From: Nocardioides sp. YR527
GTDB taxonomy: Bacteria > Actinomycetota > Actinomycetes > Propionibacteriales > Nocardioidaceae
Length of the DNA stretch: 64,000 nucleotides
Direction: 5' to 3'
Assembly: GCF_900101045.1 (NCBI RefSeq)
Contig: NZ_FNFN01000003.1
Span: 496,001 to 560,000, forward strand
The notes under the pieces are model-generated. The model had not been told where the DNA came from. It worked only from the letters and a program-made list of their open reading frames with translations, and made no database searches. The first letter of the stretch is position 1; the number at the start of each line of letters is the position of its first letter. A program made the translations under genes and the position numbers. This document shows, in pieces, positions 32,475 through 41,180 of the stretch.

Positions 32475-33368
32475 GTGGTCAGCCTGTTCTCGCTTCCGCT
32501 CCTGCAGACGCCGCGCGCCCGGATGACGCGCACGATCCGGGCCTTGACCGGTGGCCCGAGCCCGCTCGGCGGCCGCACCGTGCTGGTTACCGGTGCCAGC
32601 TCGGGGATCGGTGAGGCGACGTCGTACGCCGCGGCTCGACGTGGCGCGCACGTGCTCCTCGCCGCCCGCCGGAGCGAGGAGCTGGAGCGGGTGCGGAAGA
32701 CCATCGAGGGCGCGGGCGGGCAGGCGTCGACCTACCTCGTCGACATGGCCGACGGTGACTCGATCGACGCGCTGGTGGAGCAGCTGCTCGCCGAGCACGG
32801 TGCGGTCGACTACCTGGTCAACAACGCGGGCCGGTCGATCCGGCGCTCGCTCGAGCTCACCTACGACCGCTTCCACGACTTCGAGCGGATGATGGCGGTG
32901 AACTACTTCGGCGCGGTCCGGCTCACCATGGGTCTGCTGCCGGCGATGCGCGCCCAGCGGTTCGGCCACGTGGTCAACATCGTCACCTGGGGCAACCAGA
33001 TCAAGGCCCCGAAGTTCGCCGCCTACATCGCCGCGAAGTCGGCGCTCGACGTGTTCGGGCGGATCCTGAGCCGCGAGGCGTACTTCGAGAACGTGACCTG
33101 CACCAACATGCGCGTCGCGATCGTGCGGACGCCGATGATCGCGCCGACCGCGGAGTACGAGGGCCGCGGCGAGAGCCCCGAGGAGTGCGCCGAGCGCGTC
33201 GTCCGCGCGCTCGAGGACCGGCCGGTGACGGTCGACGGCGCCTTCGGCTCGGTCTTCGAGGTCCTCAACATCCTCACCCCGCGGCTGGCCGATCTCGCGA
33301 TGGCCGCCTCCCACCTGCGTACGCCGGACTCCGCTGCCGCGCGTGGGGCGGCTCAGGTGCGGGACTGA
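32475..33368 (+). CDS. Short-chain dehydrogenase/reductase
   Basis: 297 residues from GTG 32475. Classical SDR fold: nucleotide motif TGASSGIG, NNAG at the end of strand 4, and the YIAAK active-site motif (Tyr and Lys present). The catalytic Ser position (NIVTWGN) carries Thr or Trp instead of Ser, which may alter activity. The N terminus is about 30 residues longer than a minimal SDR. It is cytoplasmic and probably NADP-dependent; the Arg-rich AARRSEE after the glycine motif favours NADPH. The substrate is unknown. It ends 19 bp from the convergent nitroreductase gene, so the two are not cotranscribed. Confidence 0.9.
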   Translation: MVSLFSLPLLQTPRARMTRTIRALTGGPSPLGGRTVLVTGASSGIGEATSYAAARRGAHVLLAARRSEELERVRKTIEGAGGQASTYLVDMADGDSIDALVEQLLAEHGAVDYLVNNAGRSIRRSLELTYDRFHDFERMMAVNYFGAVRLTMGLLPAMRAQRFGHVVNIVTWGNQIKAPKFAAYIAAKSALDVFGRILSREAYFENVTCTNMRVAIVRTPMIAPTAEYEGRGESPEECAERVVRALEDRPVTVDGAFGSVFEVLNILTPRLADLAMAASHLRTPDSAAARGAAQVRD

Positions 33369-33387
33369 TCGGACCGGCGCCCGGCCG

Positions 33388-33984
33388 TCACCAGCGGCCG
33401 CGGTGGACGACGTCCTCGAGCGGAGCGCGCTTGCGGCGGGTGGGGGAGCCCTTGGCGCCGCCGGAGGCGGGGTGGCCGATGGTGACGGCACCGATCGGGT
33501 CGAAGGCGTCGGGGATGTCGAACGCCTTGCGGACCGCGGCGTCGGACTCGGGCGGGATGCCGAAGTAGAGGGCGCCGAGGCCCTCGTCGACCACGGTCTG
33601 CAGGATCAGCATGGTCGCCATCGCGGTGTCCATGTGCCAGAACGGCATCGGCCAGTGCGCCTCGTCCCGGTCGGTCCAGCCCTTGTCGGGCTGCGCGTAG
33701 CGGTCCAGGTAGGCGTCCTTGGAGGAGCACGGGATCACGATCACCGGGGCCGTCATCATCCCGGTCAGCCAGGTGTCGGGGTTGTCCACGTCGGCCGTCG
33801 CCTCCCAGTAGCGGCGTACGTCCTCGGGGGTGTCTAGCACCAGGAACGCCCAGCCCTGGGAGAAGCCCGCCGAGGGTGCCCGGGTGGCGTTGTGCAGGAT
33901 CTTGTCGACCACCTCAGGGGCCACCGGATCGCCGGTGTAGCTGCGGACCATCTTGCGGCGGCGTACGACCTCAGAGAACTCCAT
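33388..33984 (-). CDS. Nitroreductase-family flavoprotein
   Basis: 198 residues, ATG 33984. The FMN-binding nitroreductase fold begins with RRRKMVRSYTGDPV, typical of the R-x-x-R-x-Y motif, then ATRAPSAGFSQGW, the LILQTVVDEGLGALYFGIP core and IGHPASGG near the end. It should be a homodimer that reduces nitro compounds, quinones or enones with NAD(P)H. Proteins of this size occur near stress genes in actinobacteria; a possible F420 link is not supported by sequence here. The C terminus is basic. It is divergent from the small basic protein and LAL module. Confidence 0.88.
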   Translation of the reverse strand: MEFSEVVRRRKMVRSYTGDPVAPEVVDKILHNATRAPSAGFSQGWAFLVLDTPEDVRRYWEATADVDNPDTWLTGMMTAPVIVIPCSSKDAYLDRYAQPDKGWTDRDEAHWPMPFWHMDTAMATMLILQTVVDEGLGALYFGIPPESDAAVRKAFDIPDAFDPIGAVTIGHPASGGAKGSPTRRKRAPLEDVVHRGRW

Positions 33985-34034
33985 AGGTCCAGTGTCCCGT
34001 CTAAGGCGGCCGGGCCGTGGCCGAGGTCGGAAAG

Positions 34035-34068
34035 TAAGGCGCGCGACCGATTCGGGTGCCTACCTCAG
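34035..34068 (+). promoter_or_regulatory. Leader/promoter element A, shared with element B
   Basis: TAAGGC (34035-34040) and TACCTCAG (34061-34068) are 20 bases apart, exactly as in element B at 37303-37336 before the paralogous module; bases between are also partly conserved. The placement 50 bp before the small gene ATG fits a promoter or a bound leader. Confidence 0.45.
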
Positions 34069-34118
34069 CGGAGGAGTCTTCTCGATGTCAGCAGGACAGC
34101 CCGAAACAGGAGATCGAG

Positions 34119-34241
34119 ATGTACACCACCGTAGGTTACGAAGCAGAGGTCAAGTACCGCCGCCAGCAGATCCAGAAGGACCTGGTCAAGCGCCAGCGGG
34201 CCACCGAGGCTCGTCAGACGCGACGCAACCGCGCTCGCTGA
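34119..34241 (+). CDS. 40-residue basic small protein, LAL module copy 1
   Basis: ATG 34119 with a strong AGGAG site. The sequence starts MYTTVGYEAEVKYRRQQIQ and ends in TRRNRAR; it is rich in Arg, Lys and Gln and lacks a hydrophobic segment. A paralogue (46 residues) begins the second module at 37354 and shares the core pattern of a Tyr, acidic/Ala, Glu, then Tyr-Arg-x-Gln-Gln. No domain was recognised. Followed by a terminator-like hairpin and the large regulator gene. It may be a regulatory partner, or a leader peptide whose translation sets expression of the regulator. Confidence 0.65.
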   Translation: MYTTVGYEAEVKYRRQQIQKDLVKRQRATEARQTRRNRAR

Positions 34242-34274
34242 GATGCGGCCGCGGAACGGCAGTACGGAACAAGG

Positions 34275-34310
34275 CAGACGCCGAGCAGGAGAGATCCGGC
34301 TCGGCGTCTG
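34275..34310 (+). terminator. Hairpin between small gene and regulator
   Basis: CAGACGCCGAGC (34275-34286) pairs with GCTCGGCGTCTG (34299-34310), followed by TTTGT. It ends 16 bp before the regulator start, and its position suggests transcription attenuation or a simple terminator between the two genes. Confidence 0.7.
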
Positions 34311-34326
34311 TTTGTCGGAGGGCGCG

Positions 34327-37263
34327 ATGATTGCGCCCATGGCGCAGAGTGCCGAGAGGCTGGTCGGACGCGAAGCCGACCTGGAGACCCTGGTCGGGTT
34401 GGTAGGGCTGGGCGACACCGCACGTTCGGGTGGGGGCAGGCACGTCCTGCTCGCGGGTGACGCCGGTGTGGGGAAGACCCGGATCCTGCGCGAGCTCCGC
34501 GGCCGGGCCACCGCCGACGCCCGGCAGGTGCTGGTCGGGCACTGCCTCGACTTCGGCGACAGTGCCGAGGCGTACCTGCCCTTCACCGAGATCCTCGACA
34601 ACATCACCGCCGCGCTGCCCGACGTGGTCGCGCAGGTCGCCGACGTACATCCGGCGCTCCTGCGGATGGCACCCGTGGCCCGTGCGCTCGGTGGGGCTGA
34701 CACCGCCGTCCAGGAGGCGCTCGACCGGGGCAACCTCTTCGCCGCGATCCACGCGCTCCTGGAGAGCGCGGCCCAGAAGGCGCCGCTGCTGGTCGTGGTC
34801 GAGGACACCCACTGGGCCGACCAGTCCACCCGTGACCTGCTGACCTTCCTCTTCACCCGGCCGTTCGACGGCCCGGTCACGATCCTCGCCTCCTACCGCG
34901 CCGACGACCTCCACCGCCGACACCCGCTGCGCCGCCAGCTCGCCGAGTGGACCCGGCTGCCTTCGGTCGAGCGGTTCCACCTCGGGCGGCTCTCGGACGA
35001 TGACGTACGCGTCCTGGTCGGCGAGCTCGCCGGTGATCCGGGTGCCGGGTTCGACGTCGAGAGCGTCGTACGCCGCGCCGACGGCAACGCGTTCTTCGTC
35101 GAGGAGCTGGTGCAGGCCGCCGGCGCCGACGAGCTGCCCTGGGATCTCGCCGACCTGCTCCTGATCCGGCTGGAGCAGCTCGACGCGACCGCGCGCGAGG
35201 TCGTCGACACCGCCAGCGCCGCCGGGCGCGACGTCAGCGACGAGCTCCTCGACGCCGTCGCCGGTCTCGACCGGCCCACGCTCGACGCCGGGCTGAGGCA
35301 GGCGATCGAGCGCGCGATCCTGGTGCCGCGCGAGGACGGCTACTACGTCTTCCGGCACGCCCTGCTCGGCGAGGCCGTCTACGACGACCTGCTCCCGGGC
35401 GAGCGGGTCCGGCTCCATCAGCGCTACGTCGAGGCGCTGAACGGCGACCTCACCACCGGTAGCGCGGCTGGTCTCGCCCGCCATGCTCGCCTGGCCGGCG
35501 ACCACGAGACCGCGCTGACCGCGGGGATCGCGGCCGGCGACGAGGCGGCGGCCACCGGTGGTCCCGACGAGGCCTCCCAGCACTACCAGCAGGCGATCGC
35601 CCTGCTCGCCGCGCGTGCCGAGTCCGACCACGACAGCCAGCGTCTCGTCGACCTGGTGGTCAAGGCCAGCGACGCGATGGTGGCCGCCGGGTATGCCGAC
35701 CGAGCCGGGAAATTGGCCCGTGAACAGCGCGAATCGCTCCCCGCCGACGCGCCGGGTCTGTGGCGCGCGCAGCTGATGACCGTCGAGATCGAGACCAGTT
35801 TCGCCTACGTCAACGACGTCCGGGTGGGGGCGCTCGCCGAGGCGGCGATGTCCGAGCTGCCCGAGGACGCACCGCCGCTGGTGCGCGCTCGTCTGCTCGC
35901 GGCGTACGCCCGGGAGCTGATGATCGCCCGCCGTCACGACGACGCCGAGAAGGCCGGCCGGGAAGCGCTGGCGCTGGCCGAGGAGCTCGGCCGGACCGGT
36001 CTCGCCGCGGAGGTGGCGGCGACGCTGGCCGGATCGTGGGGTCGCCCGCCGCAGGACTGGATCGAGCCGTTGCGCGAGGCCGTGGCCCGGGCGGCCAGGG
36101 TCGGCGCGCTGCACCCGGAGTTCCGGGCCCGGATCCAGCTCGCCTTCGCCCTCGACGCCGCGGACCGTCTCCACGAGGCCGGTGAGAACTACCGCAGCGC
36201 CTTCGAGCTCGGCGTGGAGCGGGGCGTCCCCTGGGCGCCGTACGCCTTCGACGCCCGGATCGCCTGGCTCGACTACCTCCACACCACCGGCCGGTGGGAC
36301 GAGGCGCTCGCACTGACCGACGCGTCGAACGGGGCAGCGTACGGCATCCCGCCGGCGCTGTGGCCGTGGCTGGAGTCCAAGCGGCTGATGATCGAGCAGG
36401 CCCGCGGCGCCGACGTCGGCGCCGAGGCGCGGCGGCTGCGGCCGTCGTGGAAGCAGGAGGTGGCCACCGCGCGTGACTCGGTGATGGTCGAGATCAACGC
36501 TGCGGCGACCCGGGGCGACGTGGACGGGATCGTCGAGGCCTACGAAGCCGGCGTCGCGGCACTCACCACCGGCTGGGGAAAGTGGTTCGGTGCCCAGGCC
36601 CGGCTCTCGGCGATCGCCGTCGGTGCGATCGGCTCGGCCCTCCCGGCCCTTCCCGTCGGTGCGCGCCCGCAGGTGATGGCGCAGGTGGACCGCATCCTGG
36701 AGGCGGGCACGCGGCCCGTCGAGACGGATCAGCCCTGGGGGCTGGAGGGGCAGGCGTGGTCGGCGCGGCTGCGGGCCGAGGGGCTCCGTGCCCACTGGCT
36801 GGCCGGCATCTCCGTGCCCGAGCAGGACGACCTCGTCGAGGCGTGGCGGGAGACCGTGGCCGCCTTCGAGGCCTTCCCGCACGTCCACGAGCTCGCCTGG
36901 TCACGGGTCCGGCTCGCCGAGATCCTCCGGGCCGGTGGCGACACCGCCGGAGCGCGTGAGCTGGCTGACCAGGCCAGGGCCGCGGCGAAGCTGCTCGGCG
37001 CCCAACCGCTCCTCGACCACCTGCTCGCTCTCGGCACCACGCCACAGCGCTCGACGGCCGGTCCCTCCGGCCAGCTGACCGCCCGGGAGAGCGAGATCCT
37101 CGCCCTGGTCGCCGCCGGGCGGAGCAACGGCGAGATCGGCAAGCAGCTGTTCATCTCGACCAAGACCGTCTCGGTCCACGTCTCCAACATCCTGGCCAAG
37201 CTCGGCGCCTCCGGCCGCACCGAGGCCGCTGCCATCGGACGGCGTCGGGGGCTGGTGGAGTGA
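34327..37263 (+). CDS. LAL-type (large ATP-binding) LuxR regulator, copy 1
   Basis: 978 residues from ATG 34327, with GGAGGG five bases upstream; the longer open frame upstream is not supported. N-terminal AAA/NTPase domain with Walker A GDAGVGKT (residues 44-51, Lys50) and Walker B LLVVVEDTHWAD (about 155), then a long helical repeat/TPR-like middle of about 600 residues, and a LuxR helix-turn-helix in the last 65 (LTARESEILALVAAGRSNGE through SVHVSNILAKLG). LAL proteins are MalT-like ATP-dependent activators. A paralogue of nearly the same length, 976 residues, is encoded immediately downstream. Target genes and ligand are unknown. Confidence 0.9.
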   Translation: MIAPMAQSAERLVGREADLETLVGLVGLGDTARSGGGRHVLLAGDAGVGKTRILRELRGRATADARQVLVGHCLDFGDSAEAYLPFTEILDNITAALPDVVAQVADVHPALLRMAPVARALGGADTAVQEALDRGNLFAAIHALLESAAQKAPLLVVVEDTHWADQSTRDLLTFLFTRPFDGPVTILASYRADDLHRRHPLRRQLAEWTRLPSVERFHLGRLSDDDVRVLVGELAGDPGAGFDVESVVRRADGNAFFVEELVQAAGADELPWDLADLLLIRLEQLDATAREVVDTASAAGRDVSDELLDAVAGLDRPTLDAGLRQAIERAILVPREDGYYVFRHALLGEAVYDDLLPGERVRLHQRYVEALNGDLTTGSAAGLARHARLAGDHETALTAGIAAGDEAAATGGPDEASQHYQQAIALLAARAESDHDSQRLVDLVVKASDAMVAAGYADRAGKLAREQRESLPADAPGLWRAQLMTVEIETSFAYVNDVRVGALAEAAMSELPEDAPPLVRARLLAAYARELMIARRHDDAEKAGREALALAEELGRTGLAAEVAATLAGSWGRPPQDWIEPLREAVARAARVGALHPEFRARIQLAFALDAADRLHEAGENYRSAFELGVERGVPWAPYAFDARIAWLDYLHTTGRWDEALALTDASNGAAYGIPPALWPWLESKRLMIEQARGADVGAEARRLRPSWKQEVATARDSVMVEINAAATRGDVDGIVEAYEAGVAALTTGWGKWFGAQARLSAIAVGAIGSALPALPVGARPQVMAQVDRILEAGTRPVETDQPWGLEGQAWSARLRAEGLRAHWLAGISVPEQDDLVEAWRETVAAFEAFPHVHELAWSRVRLAEILRAGGDTAGARELADQARAAAKLLGAQPLLDHLLALGTTPQRSTAGPSGQLTARESEILALVAAGRSNGEIGKQLFISTKTVSVHVSNILAKLGASGRTEAAAIGRRRGLVE

Positions 37264-37302
37264 CGCGGATCACGGCCGAATGAGGCACCCCTGACGTACG
37301 CC

Positions 37303-37336
37303 TAAGGCAGGCGCCTCATGCGTGCCACTACCTCAG
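37303..37336 (+). promoter_or_regulatory. Leader/promoter element B
   Basis: TAAGGC (37303-37308) and TACCTCAG (37329-37336) with 20 bases between, matching element A. It stands 17 bp before the second small gene. Confidence 0.45.
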
Positions 37337-37353
37337 GAGCCGAGGCTGGAGGC

Positions 37354-37494
37354 ATGACTTACACCAACCAGATCAGCTACGACGCCGAGCTGGCCTACCG
37401 CCAGCAGAGCATTCGCCGTGCGACCGCGGCCGACCGTCTCGCCCGCCAGGTGCGGCGCCGCCGTCCTCGCCGGATGGACTCGATACACAACTGA
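37354..37494 (+). CDS. 46-residue basic small protein, LAL module copy 2
   Basis: ATG 37354 with GGAGG five bases upstream. Starts MTYTNQISYDAELAYRQQSI and ends MDSIHN after an Arg-rich stretch. It parallels the 40-residue protein at 34119: both have Tyr, acidic residue, Ala-Glu, a small-residue pair, then Tyr-Arg-x-Gln, then a basic tail. Short, no membrane segment, no known domain. Its stop lies 47 bp before the second regulator start, with a weak hairpin (GTCCT/AGGAC at 37495) between. Conservation across both modules argues it is translated rather than noise. Confidence 0.7.
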   Translation: MTYTNQISYDAELAYRQQSIRRATAADRLARQVRRRRPRRMDSIHN

Positions 37495-37541
37495 GTCCTC
37501 GGAGGACCGTAATGCGGGAGAAACCCGGGCCCGGAGGCGCG

Positions 37542-40472
37542 ATGATAGGGGACATGGCGCAAAGTGCTCGGTCATTCGTAGGTCGCGACCCTGAGCTGCG
37601 CACCCTCACCGGGCTGCTCGGCGTGGTCTCGGCGTCTGAGCGGCGCCAGCATGTCCTCCTCGCCGGCGACGCCGGCGTCGGCAAGACGCGCCTGCTCACC
37701 GCGCTGCGCGACAGCGCCGTGGCCGACGGCTGGCAGGTGCACGCGGGACACTGCGTCGACTTCGGCGAGAGCGCCGTGGCGTACATGCCGTTCTCGGAGA
37801 TCCTCGACCGCATCGTCGCCGACCTGCCCGACGTCGTCGAGCGGGTGGCGGCCGACTACCCGGCGCTGGCCAGGCTGAGGCCCGTACGTCGCGTGATGGG
37901 CGCCAACCAGGGCGCCGCCCCGACCGGGACCGACCGCGGACAGCTCTTCGACGCCGTCCACACCCTCTTCGAGGCGGCCGCCGAGAAGGCGCCGCTGCTG
38001 GTCGTGGTCGAGGACACCCACTGGGCCGACCAGTCCACGCGCGACCTGCTGACCTACCTCTTCACCCGGCCCTACGTCGGCCCCGTCGCGATGGTCGCGT
38101 CCTACCGCGCCGACGACATCCACCGCCGGCACCCGCTGCGCCGCCAGGTCGGCGAGTGGGGCCGGCTGCCCGACGTCGAGCGGATCGTGCTCGAGCCGCT
38201 CTCCGACGACTCGGTGCGACTCCTCGTCCACGAGCTGGCCCCCGGCAAGGTGGACGCCGAACGAGTCGTACGCCGTGCCGAGGGCAACGCCTTCTTCGTC
38301 GAGGAGCTGGTGCAGGCCGGCTGCGACGAGGACCTCCCGGTCGACCTCGCCGACCTGCTGCTGGTGCGGCTGGACCGGCTCGACGGCTCCGCCCGGAGCG
38401 TGGTCCGCACCGCGAGCATCGCCGGGCGCCGGGTCACCCACGAGCTGCTCGCCGCGGTGACCGAGATGAAGACCGACGAGCTCGACGACGCGCTGCGCAC
38501 CGCGGTCGAGCAGAAGGTGCTCGAGCCGACCGGCTCGCGCTACACGTTCCGGCACGCGCTGCTCGCCGAGGCGGTCTACGACGACCTGCTGCCCGGAGAG
38601 CGGGTCCGTCTGCACGCCCGGTTCGCCGAGGTGCTGAAGGAGACGCCGGGGCTGGGTGCCGCCGCCGAGCTCGCGCTGCACGCCAAGCACGCCGGCGACC
38701 TCGCGACCGCGCTGCGGGCCCGCATCGCGGCGGCCGAGGAGGCCCGCAGCGTCAGTGGTGTGGGCGAGGCGGCCCACCACTACGAGAAGGCGCTGGGCCT
38801 CGCCGCCGACCCAAAGGTCGCCAAGGCGGCAGCGGTCAACCTGGACCGGGTCTACGAGCGCGCCGCCGACACGCTCATCCTCGCCGGACTGCCCTCGCGC
38901 GCCGACGCGATCCTGGCCGAGCGGCTCGACGCCATCCCGGCCGGCCAGTCGGTGGGCCGGGCGCTGCTGCTGGCGACCCGTGCCGAGGCGGCCCTCGCCA
39001 TGGAGAACGGCGATCCGCTCACCCACTCCCACGACGCGATGGTCGCGCTCCCGGCCAACGCGGAGCCGAAGGCGCGGTGTGCGGTTCTCGCCGTGCGCAC
39101 CCGGACGCTGGTCACCTTCCGCCGCAGCGAGGAGGCCGAGGCGGTCGGGCTGGAGGGCATCGAGATCGCCGAGCGGCACAGCCTCTCCAAGCTCGCTTCC
39201 GACATGGCCACCAGCCTGTCGATGCTCAAGGTCCGCACCGGCCGCGGTGGCGGCGACAAGGTCGAGGGCTTCCGGCAGGTGCTGCGCGAGACGATCGAGC
39301 AGGCGCGCCAGGTCGGATCGACGTACGCCGTCAGCCGGGGGCTGTTCACGCTCGGCCGCTCCTACGACGAGGCCGGTGACTACGCGGAGGCGCTGAGGTG
39401 GTTCCGGGCGGTGATCGACGACGCCGGCGGCGAGTCGCTGCAGTGGTCGCCCTACGCGGCCGCGGCCCGCGCCGACATCGTCCGGATCCAGATGGTCCTG
39501 GGGGAGTGGCGGGAGGCGCTCGAGCTGACCGGTGGCAACCTGCCGGACGCACCGCCGATCCCGGTCGCGCTCCTCGACATGCTCCGGATGATGATGGAGC
39601 AGGCGCAGGGAGCATCGGTCGGTGATGCGGCCAACGCCTTACGACCGTTCTGGACCCAGGAGGGCCTGGTCGCCCTCTACGGCTCGGTCGTGGAGATGAC
39701 CGCGCTCGCCCGTGCCGGCGACCCCGAGGGAGTGCTCAGGGTCTACGCGGAGACGGTCGAGACCCTCTCCCAGTTCTGGACCGAGTGGTTCGGCGGCCGG
39801 GTGCGGCTGGCGGTCGTGGCCGCCTCCGGGATCGCGCAGATGCTGCCCTCGCTGCCGGCGGCGCGGTGGCCCTCGCTGGTGGAGGCCGTCGACGGGCTGC
39901 ACAGCGACGGCGAGCAGGTGGTCGCGCAGTACGAGCCCGGAGAGTGGGGGCCGGAGGGCCGCTCCTGGACCGCCCGGCTGGAGGCGGAGGTGCTTCGCGT
40001 CCACTGGCTGGCCGGCATCGACGCCCCGCCCCAGGAGTCTCTGCTGGCGGCGTGGGAGCGTGCCGAGCAGCAGGTCGAGGCCTACGGCGACGTCCCGGGG
40101 CTGGCCGTCGTCAGGACGACGTACGCCGCCATCCAGCGAGCCACGGGCGACGTGGCCGGCTCGCGGGTGACCGCCGACAAGGCCCGGGAGACCGCGAAGC
40201 GGCTCGGGCTGCAGCCGTTGCTCGACGAGCTGAGATCGCTCGGCGCGACGGCGGTCAAGCAGCAGCAGGCGACGTCGACGTCCCTGACGCCGCGGGAGAG
40301 CGAGATCCTGACCCTGGTGGCCGCGGGGCGCAGCAACGGCGAGATCGGCAAGCAGCTGTTCATCTCCACGAAGACGGTCTCCGTGCACGTCTCCAACATC
40401 CTCGGGAAGCTGGGCGCCGGGAGCCGCACGGAGGCGGCCGCCATCGCCCGCCGCCAGCAGCTGATCAGCTGA
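37542..40472 (+). CDS. LAL-type (large ATP-binding) LuxR regulator, copy 2
   Basis: 976 residues from ATG 37542, with GGAGG upstream; this start matches copy 1 (MI.. then MAQSA). Walker A GDAGVGKTR near residue 44, Walker B LLVVVEDTHWAD, a long helical middle and a C-terminal LuxR helix-turn-helix (LTPRESEILTLVAAGRSNGE and SVHVSNILGKLG). The protein closely parallels copy 1 in the ATPase and HTH ends and more loosely in the middle, where ligand binding would lie, so the two may respond to different signals at related promoters. Tandem duplication of the whole module is the simplest origin. Followed by a membrane protein gene. Confidence 0.9.
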   Translation: MIGDMAQSARSFVGRDPELRTLTGLLGVVSASERRQHVLLAGDAGVGKTRLLTALRDSAVADGWQVHAGHCVDFGESAVAYMPFSEILDRIVADLPDVVERVAADYPALARLRPVRRVMGANQGAAPTGTDRGQLFDAVHTLFEAAAEKAPLLVVVEDTHWADQSTRDLLTYLFTRPYVGPVAMVASYRADDIHRRHPLRRQVGEWGRLPDVERIVLEPLSDDSVRLLVHELAPGKVDAERVVRRAEGNAFFVEELVQAGCDEDLPVDLADLLLVRLDRLDGSARSVVRTASIAGRRVTHELLAAVTEMKTDELDDALRTAVEQKVLEPTGSRYTFRHALLAEAVYDDLLPGERVRLHARFAEVLKETPGLGAAAELALHAKHAGDLATALRARIAAAEEARSVSGVGEAAHHYEKALGLAADPKVAKAAAVNLDRVYERAADTLILAGLPSRADAILAERLDAIPAGQSVGRALLLATRAEAALAMENGDPLTHSHDAMVALPANAEPKARCAVLAVRTRTLVTFRRSEEAEAVGLEGIEIAERHSLSKLASDMATSLSMLKVRTGRGGGDKVEGFRQVLRETIEQARQVGSTYAVSRGLFTLGRSYDEAGDYAEALRWFRAVIDDAGGESLQWSPYAAAARADIVRIQMVLGEWREALELTGGNLPDAPPIPVALLDMLRMMMEQAQGASVGDAANALRPFWTQEGLVALYGSVVEMTALARAGDPEGVLRVYAETVETLSQFWTEWFGGRVRLAVVAASGIAQMLPSLPAARWPSLVEAVDGLHSDGEQVVAQYEPGEWGPEGRSWTARLEAEVLRVHWLAGIDAPPQESLLAAWERAEQQVEAYGDVPGLAVVRTTYAAIQRATGDVAGSRVTADKARETAKRLGLQPLLDELRSLGATAVKQQQATSTSLTPRESEILTLVAAGRSNGEIGKQLFISTKTVSVHVSNILGKLGAGSRTEAAAIARRQQLIS

Positions 40473-40541
40473 ACCTGTGGTGCTCGACAGGAACGTGTGG
40501 CTGAATTGTCACCATCACCACGGGTCGGTCGAGGAGCAGAT

Positions 40542-41129
40542 GTGAAGCAGGGCGGGCAGCACCCGATCGCAGCCGGAGTCACGGCGCTCGTCGCGGCCGC
40601 GGTCGGGGTGGGGCTGATCATCGGGATCGGGATGTTCGTCGGAGCCAACATCATGGGCCTCGGCGGCGGTGCCGCCGACGACCAGGCCACCGACCCGGAC
40701 GCGGGCGCCTCGCTCTACGCCCCGTCGCCGAAGCCGACCAAGACCGCGAACGGACCGGCGATCACGCTCGACGCCTCGCCCACGAGCGCTCCCGAGAAGC
40801 AGGCGGCCTCCACGAGCCCGACGCCGTCCAAGACCGTCGAGGAGAAGCCGGCGAAGAAGGAGATCACCCTCCAGGCCGGCATCGTCGCGGCGACGCCGAT
40901 GGAGCGGATCGACCTCACCGGCATCTACCCCGGCGGCGAGGGCGCCATCCTCCGTCTGGAGCGCAACGACGGCCAGGGCTGGGGAGAGTTCGGGATCCCG
41001 GACGTACGCGTCACCGGCGAGCAGTTCTCCACCCCGATCCAGTCCGGCCGGGTCGGAAGGCACAAGTTCCGGATGAAGGACATCGACACCGGCACCTACT
41101 CCAACGTGGTGACCGTGACGATCGGCTGA
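40542..41129 (+). CDS. Membrane-anchored protein with extracellular beta domain
   Basis: 195 residues from GTG 40542, chosen for GAGGAG five bases upstream (a longer GTG start at 40497 lacks it). A short N-terminal membrane helix (VTALVAAAVGVGLIIGIGMF) is followed by a Pro/Thr/Lys-rich linker (about residues 55-110) and a small C-terminal beta-rich domain (ERIDLTGIYPGGEGAILRLE to the end). It is likely exported and anchored by its N terminus. No domain is recognised; a similarity to Ig-like or fibronectin-type folds is possible. The start lies 69 bp after the second LAL gene, so it may be a target or part of the transcript. Confidence 0.65.
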   Translation: MKQGGQHPIAAGVTALVAAAVGVGLIIGIGMFVGANIMGLGGGAADDQATDPDAGASLYAPSPKPTKTANGPAITLDASPTSAPEKQAASTSPTPSKTVEEKPAKKEITLQAGIVAATPMERIDLTGIYPGGEGAILRLERNDGQGWGEFGIPDVRVTGEQFSTPIQSGRVGRHKFRMKDIDTGTYSNVVTVTIG

Positions 41130-41180
41130 GGTTGGCGCCGAGGATGGAATAGGCCATCACCCGCTTGGTTGTATGTGGGT

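Noticed and set aside
34243..34326. Longer start for the first LAL regulator
   Set aside because: The extra part has no ribosome site, overlaps a terminator hairpin, and the paralogue starts at the equivalent of ATG 34327.
37572..39179. Long minus-strand frame inside the second LAL gene
   Set aside because: Antisense shadow of a clear ATPase domain gene.
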